A stretch of 64,000 nt of DNA from NCBI GenBank assembly GCA_950295325.1, contig OX485805.1:12742501-12806500 (forward strand). The letters are read 5' to 3'. The position numbers were made by a program, and so were the translations under genes. This DNA comes from Polytrichum commune. Taxonomy: Eukaryota; Streptophyta; Polytrichopsida; Polytrichales; Polytrichaceae. Shown piece by piece: positions 46,760 to 56,273 of the stretch. Below the pieces are notes generated by a model. The model saw nothing but the letters and a program-made list of their open reading frames with translations, was not told where the DNA came from and searched no databases. Position 1 is the stretch's first letter; every line of letters begins with the position of its first letter.

Positions 46760-47577
46760 ATTGGATTAAGGGTTACAATAACAATCTATGTCATTTGCTT
46801 CCTTATTCTTTCTTGATTAAGTTTAATTTACACTCTTATGATTAATCGTGCTTCTTTTGTTGTGTGTGATTTCCGTCCTATGTGTGTGTGGACTTCTATC
46901 AATCTAATTCCATCCTCCAATTTAGTCGTGAAGCTCAAAAGCTTGGTAAGTTGTCAATGGCTATTTGTAATGTCTATTTGAATAACTACATAGTCTTGAA
47001 AATGTCATGAATTGAACTTGCAATATTCTTGAATTAAGTTCTTTTAATCAAATTACAACCATCATGTTTGTCTACAAATAATTGTAGTCACCACCTTCAT
47101 CTTCAAGTATTTGGCAACTTGTCTCAATCAATCATCCATAGGTTAATACAAAATCAATGCATCAACAACTAGGCCATATCCTTTAATTAAACCTTTAGTC
47201 TATTGTGATCTAAAAATGACTTGCATCTGGTAAAGTCTTACTCTAATAGGTACTTTCTCTTTCCTTTGGATGTATCGTCCTTGCAAACTATAGCCTGCTT
47301 CTAATCCCTTTAGTATCTTGCACATATACGATCAATCTTCCTCTATATAAAAGACAGTTATTTTACTAGGCTAATATCCTTATGTAACCAAGTCACCGGT
47401 CTTGGCTATGGCCTACCAGACACTTCTCTTTTCTAGACGTTACCCATCACAAGTCTCCATCATGCTTCCTCTATCATGCTTGGTTTCAACAACTTGGCCT
47501 TACTATGTCCGTTCTCGATTATTGATCTTATCTCTCCACATTTGGCTAATTGCTTGCACTTACCTTTGTCAGGCTAA
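46760..47577. other. Intergenic, no gene recognised
   Basis: A short plus ORF (47402-47605) overlaps the next MITE and has no motif. Nothing else is seen. Confidence 0.45.
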
Positions 47578-48088
47578 TGCCCCCTCCCCGCTTGACATTA
47601 GCTAAGCCTAAAAGTGGGTTCTTAATAATGAGCCTCCACACCATCGACATTATCTAGTGCCGAGCCTAGTTGGCAAATGATGTGGCATGGCTTAAAAGTG
47701 GAGGTTTTAAGCTAAAACTACCGACCCTCCCATCGGTACCTAGATATGAGGCAAAAATGTAGGACCTCTAAAAGTGTTGCCTCCCGCTCTTGTGATTGGT
47801 TGCTTTTAGTCTTAGCTATGAAGGCATGAGGAGCTCCATTAACAAAAACCGATGGTAAGTATTAAGGCATTTGGGGATGGGACAAAAACTAACCCATATT
47901 CATTGGTTGGTAGATAAAGCAATGAACATGTGTGAAAGCTACTTAACTAAAACCTACTTGGAAATCTCTGGAGCAAGTTCTTGTAGGTGCATTGGGATAG
48001 CCGGACGTGTCCGCTATAACCGAGGGAGTTTTACCCGAGTTTTAGGGAAGTCTTTGGTTATTTGCTAATGTCAAGTGGGGAGGGGGCA
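47578..48088. mobile_element. PIF/Harbinger-type MITE, 511 bp, TAA target duplication
   Basis: TGCCCCCTCCCCGCTTGACA at 47578 is inversely repeated at the right end (TGTCAAGTGGGGAGGGGGCA, ending 48088); about 25 bp of arm with a single mismatch. TAA flanks both ends (47575-47577, 48089-48091). Unrelated by eye to the other two Harbinger MITEs here, so a third family. Non-coding. Confidence 0.92.
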
Positions 48089-48269
48089 TAAGTGTCTCAT
48101 TCCAAGCTTATTGCCTCTCATATTTCTTACTGACATTACTCCTACCTTGCATTCTTTTCGACATGCCCTTGGTATCCGTCAAGTTCCTTCTTGGAATAGA
48201 TGCTTCACCACTCTTTGACCTCTCTCTCTCATACTATTGCTCCACACACTCGTTCATCTTGACACAACG

Positions 48270-48795
48270 TCACTTGAAGTTCAAGACTTCAGGAAAATCA
48301 ATCCATCATTTTAGAGGAATATATATAGAATATACCTCTATCTAATAAAGGAGAACCAAAAGATCACAACACATAACCGGATGGACTTGGGAAACACTAA
48401 GATTTTGACCAATTATTCCTAATTATCTTCCGGGGCATTGGATTAAACCGTAGAAGTGCCAAAAACGGACACTTCAAACACGTATGGGCTAAAGGGAATT
48501 ATTGCATGCGAGTACAGTCTACCTTCTCTATGTGTTACCTCTAAAAAGAATAAAACATGTAACACAATACTAGTTTGAGAGGGTGGGAAATTTTTAAATT
48601 AACACTTATGAGAGTAACAGTTACATGGCAAGAATAGAGTCTTTAGTAATAGTTATACAATGTCATCACGTACAACAATATAAAAATAAATTTACACTTA
48701 CATAGTGATCAAAATAAGAGTCTATATTTGTTTGAGGAGACTCTTGAATACGGGAAACAATGACGAATTTTTCTAAAGACTAAAATTTCTCTTAC
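48270..48795 (+). repeat. Dispersed repeat family R1, copy E (uninterrupted)
   Basis: Runs from TTGAAGTTCAAGACTTCAGG through ATTTTAGAGGAAT, CACTAAGATTTTGACC, AAACCGTAGAAGTGCCAAAA and GAGTACAGTCTACCTTCTCT to GACTCTTGAATACGGGAAAC. It is the intact reference for copy D and lacks both of that copy's insertions. Confidence 0.85.
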
Positions 48796-50089
48796 TAGTG
48801 TGTTTTCAAGGGAGTGTAAAAAATCTACCACTTCATGGAAAAATAACACCTAAAGAGGTAGCATTTAGAAAGGGTAGATTGTATACCTCTCTCCCGTCCA
48901 CCATAAAACCTTGATCGCTATGAAATGAAATGGATTAAATTTTTGTAGATGTTACAATCCGAGATGCCAAAAAACTAATAGATTTGTAATTGATCCATCT
49001 TCAATCACTTTTCAAAGCAACTTAGGGGTCTTGAAAGCTAATTCCGGTGTCAAACATTGAATTAGTTTACAAATTTTTAAGAACCTCAAGGTTGCATACC
49101 TCGCCTTGCTACATATGACATGATTTGAAGGAAAATTCCTCCCTAATAAATAGGGAAATCTGGCGATTAGTGTAAAATTTGCCAAGTAAAATTATTAAAT
49201 TACCAACTTAATTTTAGTATTTTAAGCCATATAACCGAAGGAAAATTAGGTGTATGGGAAGTCAATTGCTTATGTAAAGTAAATGACAGTTTTTCATCTC
49301 TTCCCGTTCAAGAATGAGCGGATATTAACTGCCCCACACCATCTCCCACTGGTTTTTAGTTGGGCCGCCTACAGGTATCAAATTATAACCCGTTCTTAGC
49401 CTTGTATCGGGTATGCACCATAGGGACTATAAATGGAATCTTTGCAACGTTATGTGTCGACATGAATACATCGCGACATGGCCTCTTATATCTTTTCTTC
49501 AATTCGCTCTTGTCCTCTTCCCCTCTTGATCGCTCAGTCTAAGACTCTGAGTTCATTCTCAGTCATGTCACAAATTCACTCTCAATTGTGATTGCTCTCG
49601 TTCAATTCATAGATTGAGATCTTGATTTTAGTGATTTTTTTTGTTATTATCATTATTTTACATGGGGGTTTTGCTTCTTTGATAAATTTGATAATTTTTC
49701 TCAGTGAAATCATTTCCTAGTATAAAACAAAATATTTGCTAAAAGACAAATAAACATGAGGAATATGTTCTTGAATGAGAGACAATCTCATCTGGTTGTG
49801 GTAGAGATGGCTACCCCTTTACAATCAATCTCATCCAATCCAAAACAACAGTTATCCGATATTAAAGTAGCAAAGACGACTTGGAGAGATGCATAGTAGG
49901 GGCAACTTATGGATAAAATATAATTAAGAGATGGACAATTTTTTTTGCAAGCTTTGAAGATATATAAAGATAATAAAAATGTATATGGTAAAAATGGATC
50001 TAGGAACATCAAAGTTGTTGTCTTTCAAGACCATCATAATTCTCAAGAACATTTTTTTTTAAAAAAAAATTAAAAAGAAAGAAGGAAAG
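48796..50089. other. Intergenic, no gene recognised
   Basis: AT-rich with no motif-bearing ORF. It may contain the left part of the hAT element whose transposase relict follows. Confidence 0.4.
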
Positions 50090-51930
50090 AAAGAAGTTGG
50101 CACCACAACAAGGTGGCAAATTCATGAAAAACATATTAGAGCAGCTAATAAATGTTGTGATCAGACCCTTCTAATCCTATTCAGATCTGCAATTTTTTTG
50201 GGAAGAGAGACAATTCATTTTAACAACTATCCAATTCTATGTGAACTTTTAGTTGTAAGTAAGGCAAGTTGTACTAAATCAATGTATTATGATGAAAAAT
50301 CTCATGCTAAAATAATACTTTACATCTTTAATGTCTTCTAGAAATGAATTATGGTTAGGTTGGAGATTCTTCGGTTTGATGATTAATGAGTCAACTAGTG
50401 TTACTATGACATGTCATAATGTGGATTTTTAAAATATATTTGTTGAAGAAAAAATTCCTATAACTATTTTTTGGGATCACTTGAGATTGTCAGTGGTAAA
50501 TAAGATACACAAATTATTTATGGCTTTGAATTTAAATCAATTGAAAAGTAGAATTTGGACTTGAAAAAATGTTTTGGATTTGAATGTGATGGGGCAATTT
50601 CAATGTTGGGGCAGAGACCAAGTGTGGCAACTAGACTTAAGTAAGTAAGCACATTTGTTACATCAGCTCATTACATTGCTCATCAGACCAACTTAGCAGC
50701 TTTAAAGGCTACAAAGTATAAATCTTTATCTACCAAAATTGATGCTATGGTTAATTCTTTGGCTGCTTATTTTAAAAATTACAAAAAAGAAATATATGCC
50801 CTTAATGGAATTCAAGAAAGTTGAATGATGCAAAAGAAATATTAAAAAATATCATAAGATTAGACGACTGTCCAAACTTTAGGCCATATCCATATTGTGC
50901 TAATTTTTGAAATCTACAATTGTTTATTTTCGTGATGTGCCAATGGAAAAAAATGATGGAATAACCCCTATTCTTAATGACAAATCAAGAAATTTCAAGT
51001 ACATTTATATTTTATATTCTTTGGTTGATTTGTTTCATAGTTTGGTTATCTTGTCTAAGATTTTTCAATATACATTTTTAGATGTAACAAACATTGGATC
51101 ACTTTTAAAAACATAAATTGAATTTATTCACATGTTGTATGTTGTAGACAACACGGATCACAATTATGATGCCTTCAATGAAAGTTTTAGATATCATGTC
51201 ATTCCAATCCATAGCCTTCAAGATGGATATCTTCAACGATTATCCTATGATATTAGAGGTGCAAAGTTCAATAGGTTGACATGATAATGGATTAAACAAG
51301 TGTTAGTTTAGAAAGTGCATTGTTTTTTCAGAAGTCATATACTAAATCAATTATCAAAGCTTTGGAGGCACGCTTCTAAAACGATGATCTAATTTCCGCT
51401 TTCGAAGTTCTTAATGTGTCTAAAATTATTTCAAGGAGAGTAATATTAGATTCATGAGGTATGACAAATTTGGAGTTTTTTTTAAGCATTATATAGTGCA
51501 AAAAGAGGTTGGGATAGGATTCTTCCACCCTTTGTAAATTCAGATGTGTGTAAGACAATTTTTTATTTTAAATTAAAAATAATGATGCATTGGAATGATA
51601 AAACATTCAAAGATTTTTTGGCCATGATAACATGAAATTTTGCTTTACAAATGAAGTATCCTAGCATTTTGGTTTTAGCTTATATTGCAATATGACAATG
51701 TATTGGTATGGCTATTTGTGAAAGGATTTTCTCAATAAAAAATGTAATATAGACAAATCTTAGAATCCATTCAAATACAAAAAATCTTAAAGTGTGTTAA
51801 AGGGCCATCCAATGATTTTGAGCACATTTTGGTTGCTGCTATTGAGCTATGACAAAATTAAGCTAAGTGGAGGTATTTGTATTCTCACCCAAAAATATAT
51901 TTTAATGGCCAACCTTGTATGGAGGATGAA
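50090..51930 (+). pseudogene. Relict hAT transposase of the DUF4371/ZMYM-like type
   Basis: Decayed plus-strand coding sequence with many stops and shifts. In order: HEKHIRAANKCC (about 50120), LLVVSKASCTKSMYYDEKSH (about 50250), MLGQRPSVATRLK (about 50605), TSAHYIAHQTNLAALKATK (about 50665), STIVYFRDVPMEKN (about 50910), LFHSLVILSKIFQYTFLDVT (about 51030), FNESFRYHVIPIHSLQDGYL and, near the end, YPSILVLAYIAI and CERIFSIKN (about 51660-51745). These match the RNase H-like and C-terminal dimerisation regions of the DUF4371-containing hAT transposases common in plants. The N-terminal zinc-finger part is not recognisable. It could once have supplied transposase for hAT MITEs such as the CACGGG family, but that link is only inference. 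Confidence 0.85.
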
Positions 51931-53230
51931 CATGGTACTATGGTTTCATAGTTTTTTATGTAATGTTTGTGTTTACTTTATTATTGTATATATTTTTTCT
52001 TCAACAAACTTCAAATCATATCTCAACTTGTCTGAATGTGATGAGATGAGAAATCTCGGCCTTCTAAGAGAAGGACTAGGTTAGGTTCAATTCCTGTCAA
52101 TGATACTTTATGATGTTCATTTTATACACAAGTGTGTTCGTTTGATTTTTTTTCTTGTTAATATATTTTGCTCAATGTTGTTTTAATGTATTGGAGCGCT
52201 TATTTGATGTTTAAGGGTGTTGATTTCATTTTTTTGAATGCCAATCTAATGTTTTCGGTGTTGTTTTCATATATTATTGAGGGAATTTCACAATTTCATA
52301 CTTGAATACTTCTAATTTCTTTGAAAAATATGATTTGAAATTATATTTTATCATACATAGTAATCAAAGTTGAAATAATATGTGAACAATGCGAACTACA
52401 TTGTTTCAGATACATGGTGTCACTTACTATTGGGATTTACTCAAGGCCATAAGTATACTTTTGATTTTAAGTATATCAAACAAAGTTGAAAAAAGTACTT
52501 TAGTAATTGGACGTAACAAAATCTATTTGGTAAGAATCTACATTCTAAGTAAAGGAATATAGCATTGTGTACCTCCGAATACTAAACGACACTAGATTCC
52601 AATAGCTTGAAAAAATAGACATTGGTGCATGTTTTGGCCCGACGTGAATGGGATGATCGTTCTCACCTACTTTGACCATGTTTCACCAAGCATCCTTGTA
52701 GGATGCCTAAATACTTAAAACTTTGTACAATTTCAAAGCATTCGGTATGTTTGTTGCATTGCACGTTGAGCAACGCTAGGTTGTCTGTATAACAACGGTT
52801 TCAACATAACTAGGTAAATACCATGGGTCACTATACCAAATTAGTGTGCCATGTTTGATTAGAGTGATTTTCGTGACATGTCATGTATTAGCAAGTGTCG
52901 TATGACACTCTCTGCAGTTGCCACCCAGTGATGGCAAGTCAACTAGTGTGATTTGATGATGCATAGTGTTGGCCACACTAAATTAGATGTTTAATGTAGC
53001 AGCCAACATTCATAGCCAAAGATAACCTACAACGTCAAGAATATATCTTTAGCTTTCAAAGATGTTTCATCCCCACATGTAAAGCCAATTTAAACTAGCA
53101 AGTTCAAACTTGAATGAAGCTACTAGAATAGGGTAATTTATATACTTTTATGATATCTATCTAGACACAAGTAGCGCAATAATCTTTCATTAGCATGTGT
53201 TGAAGAAAACCTAATGTGCACATTTCAAAT
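51931..53230. other. Intergenic; small inverted-repeat stretch
   Basis: At about 52838-52995, AAATTAGTGTGCCA faces TGGCCACACTAAATTAG, a possible small MITE related to the TTAGTGTGG sequence at 59606. No gene is supported elsewhere in the stretch. Confidence 0.4.
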
Positions 53231-54400
53231 GGAGGACATTAAGTACCCCCCCCCCGAACTTTTCGGGGGGGGGAATATTCTGTCAAGGGCAAGGTTTGCC
53301 ATTTTTTCTACACCCGCCCGAAAACTGCTACCCGCTCGATTTCAAAAAAAAATTTGTACTTGGGTTTTTGAAGGCTACTTGTCCACAAATCCCATATTGA
53401 GTGCACTTCATTTTCAAGGTCTCAAATCCAATATATATGTTCACTTCCATTGAGTAAATAAGCAATTGACTAGATTTCATTCTCAAAATGAAACCGCCAA
53501 TAAAGCATGTAATTAACTTGGAAGTCAAAAATATTACAAAATTCTCATTAGCATTGAGGTTATAGTTTTTGTCACTTCCAATTCAAAGGGACTTTGTCAT
53601 TCTAAAATAAAAAAATAAAAAATAAAATTTTGAATAGTTTAATATAATATAGTTAATACCTTCTACTATCACAACGTTTTCATATGCATTAAACTAGTTA
53701 AGTAAGATTGAATGCAACTAAGTCTAATATATTCTAATTAATTCCAATTAAGCCCAATTAAATCAGAAAATATACTTACCAAATTAATTAAGCCTAATTA
53801 ATCATAAATTATATTTATTGGAGTTAATTCCATTTAAATCATGATTAATTCCAGTATGTATATTTTATAATTAATTAGACTTAGTTGCATTCAATCTTAC
53901 TTAACTAGTTTAAATGCGTATGAAAACTTTGTGATAGTAGAAGGTATTAAATATATGTTAGATATTAGATATTGGATATTTTATATTTTTATTAATATTA
54001 AAAACATCTATAAATAAATCTATAAATAAATTTAAAAATGAAATTTCTAAATAAGTGACAAAAACTATAACCTCAGTGCTAATGAGGATTTTGTAATATT
54101 TTTGACTTCCAAGTTAATTACATGCTTTATTGGCGGTTTCATTTTGAGAATGAAATCTAGTCAATTGCTTATTGACTCAATGGAAGTGAACATATATATT
54201 GGATTTGAAACCTTGAAAATGAAGTGCACTCAATATGGGATTTGTGGACAAGTAGCCTTCAAAAACCCAAGTACAAGTTTTTTGTTGAAATCGGGCGGGT
54301 GGGCAACAGTTTTCGGGCGGGTGCAGAAAAAATGGCAAACCCTGCCCCTGACATAATATTCCCCCCCCGAAAAGTTCGTGGGGGGTACTTAACGTCCTCC
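53231..54400. mobile_element. 1170-bp palindromic element with 9-bp target duplication ATTTCAAAT, MULE-like
   Basis: Starts GGAGGACATTAAGTACCCCC and ends with the inverse form (GGGGGTACTTAACGTCCTCC). The arms are near-identical inverted repeats for about 350 bp. After a short asymmetric stretch, a second inverted pair continues (TACCTTCTACTATCACAA against TTGTGATAGTAGAAGGTA), so almost the whole element is one hairpin. ATTTCAAAT is duplicated at 53222-53230 and 54401-54409. A 9-bp duplication with long inverted repeats fits non-autonomous Mutator-like elements. The C-run/G-run just inside the left end is itself a small palindrome around CGAACTTTTCG. The mirror-image ORFs in the two arms are by-products. 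Confidence 0.93.
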
Positions 54401-54409
54401 ATTTCAAAT

Positions 54410-55009
54410 ACCTTAGTTAGCTTTAGTCCATATGAATAGCCAATTCATCTACATTGATTATGGTAATACTATTTTGGGCAAATGTATAGTGTGGGCAACC
54501 TTGTTAGTGTAGTTCATATTATACGCCGTCGCGCAAGAAACAAGTCTCTAATCATAGTCACACACTTGAATCTTCAACCACTCTATGTTCTCTTGGTATC
54601 CCTTCTAGTTGTGGACGAAGTATCAAATGAAAACTTTTGAGAATGTGGATCCAAAAGTCCAATGTCACTTCCTAGTCCGAAATTGAGGGAGGAATTTTCA
54701 CATATCAACATGAAAAGCAACTGACCTTTGCATGATCATTGTCCCCAAATGACAAAGAGTTAGGAGGCGACCTTGGTGTTTGTGAGGGATCTTAACATGC
54801 CCCAAACCACACTAATTCTCCAATTAATGCATGTGGTATTAATTCCCAAGGCATATACTAATTTGCCAAGTCTCAAAATTAATGAGGGCTGAACTTTTTA
54901 TTGAGTGCTACTAAATTCATGAATACATGCTCATTTACCATACATTTCAGGGAAATTATTGCGTGCTCTAAGTTATTTGAAGAGTGATAAAGAAATTGTG
55001 TGCGAAACT
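54410..55009. other. Intergenic, no gene recognised
   Basis: No ORF or repeat of note. Confidence 0.45.
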
Positions 55010-55200
55010 ATATAGTGCAGTGCCAATACTCTTAGTGAGTAGTGCCAAGATGAATAGTGCCGACACTCTTAGTGTATAGTGCCATACTTTCAATGAATAG
55101 TGCAGATATTTACAATGAATAGTTCGGATACTTTCAATAAATAGTGTTAATACTCAATGAATATTGATGTTATAAATAGTATTATTAATGAAGAGTGTCG
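55010..55200. repeat. Degenerate ~22-bp tandem repeat (AATGAATAGTGCCGATACTTTC)
   Basis: Around eight imperfect units built on GAATAGTGC and ACTTTCAATGAATAGT between 55010 and 55200. Non-coding. Confidence 0.7.
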
Positions 55201-55485
55201 GGATGACCAATGCTTCCTAGATCTTTAGGTGACATTAACTTTGTAGCATAAAGCAATATAGTATCAGCTTCACTAATTTCCCATGCTCACTATTAGCCTT
55301 CCCTCATTAATTGGGATAATTGATGTAAGTATAAATGTAATGTAGTGAGAAACTAGAATGGAACAATTTATAGACTTTTATCTGATCCCTCAAGACACAA
55401 GCAGCAAAGGGTAGAAATTAAAACGAATTTTTTAAGGGTTTAAATACAATATTTAGTCCTCTCATAACATGTGGTCCCTGAAAAG

Positions 55486-55502
55486 GCTGGAATAGCTCAG
55501 TT

Positions 55503-55535
<33 letters not shown>

Positions 55536-55559
55536 GAGGTTCGACCCCTCCTTCTAGCG
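55486..55559 (+). tRNA. tRNA-Asn (anticodon GTT)
   Basis: 74-base cloverleaf: acceptor stem GCTGGAA pairs with TTCTAGC (one G-T pair) with discriminator G. The D-arm contains AGCTCAGTTGGTTAGAGC, the anticodon loop is CTGTTAA with GTT at 55520-55522, and the T-arm is GGAGGTTCGACCCCTCC. A- and B-box promoter sequences are internal. There is no intron and no encoded CCA, as expected for a eukaryotic nuclear gene. A TTTT run at 55566 can terminate Pol III. It is identical to the copy at 61132-61205. Confidence 0.97.
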
Positions 55560-55680
55560 ACCATTCTTTTCGAATTCTTTTCCGCCGCGATCGAATTCTT
55601 CCCAATTTTTTCCCGCCGCGATCGAATTCTTTCCCAATCTTTTTCCGTCGTGATCGAATCTGTTGTCGGACTCAATTTTG
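55560..55680 (+). repeat. Short tandem repeat just downstream of tRNA-Asn
   Basis: CCGCCGCGATCGAATTCTT recurs near 55582 and 55613, and a diverged CCGTCGTGATCGAATC near 55646, spaced 31-34 bases with T-rich spacers. Each spacer has a run of four or more T, so there are several possible Pol III terminators. Confidence 0.65.
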
Positions 55681-56273
55681 GGACAGTTATTCAAAGCCCA
55701 CGCTAAACTTTTTCAATGACCCTAACATGGGACCTGAACAGGAGACACAGACATCCATGAATTTTCACACTGCAATCCTACCAGCAATTTTTGCTCCAAA
55801 TATCAAACACATGGCATGAACAGAACTTTGATTCAGCTTTTGACGAGAGATACAGTACCTGCTACTACTATTTCTTGCAATCAATGCGTGGAATAATGTA
55901 TTGAGAAGATTTGTCAGGGCTAAGGGCTTTCCTTATGCAGAGCTAAGCTACAAAGTTACATGAACCCATAATTTGTTTTACACTAAAAACACTAGCATAG
56001 GCTTTTGTTGCAATGATCCGTTTCAAGAAAAAATTGGAAGACCTCATTTGGACTCTTGATATTTATTTAGCAGCTCTGGAGAGGAGTCCACCTACAAAGA
56101 ACCACATTGCAGAAACAATTCACGTCAGTTGAAAGTTTGCACCACCTCCAGAAATTGATGAGAACATTACAATTAGATACAGCAATAACCTAGCCAGGCT
56201 CGATGAACTTAGTTCACTGCGTAACTTCGTCACAGAGATGTGTTACGTACTCCAGTGACAGAAAAGAAGATTT

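Noticed and set aside
53214-54439. Four ORFs of 66-84 codons with near-identical products on opposite strands
   Set aside because: They lie in the two arms of the palindromic element, so each is mirrored; no independent evidence of coding.
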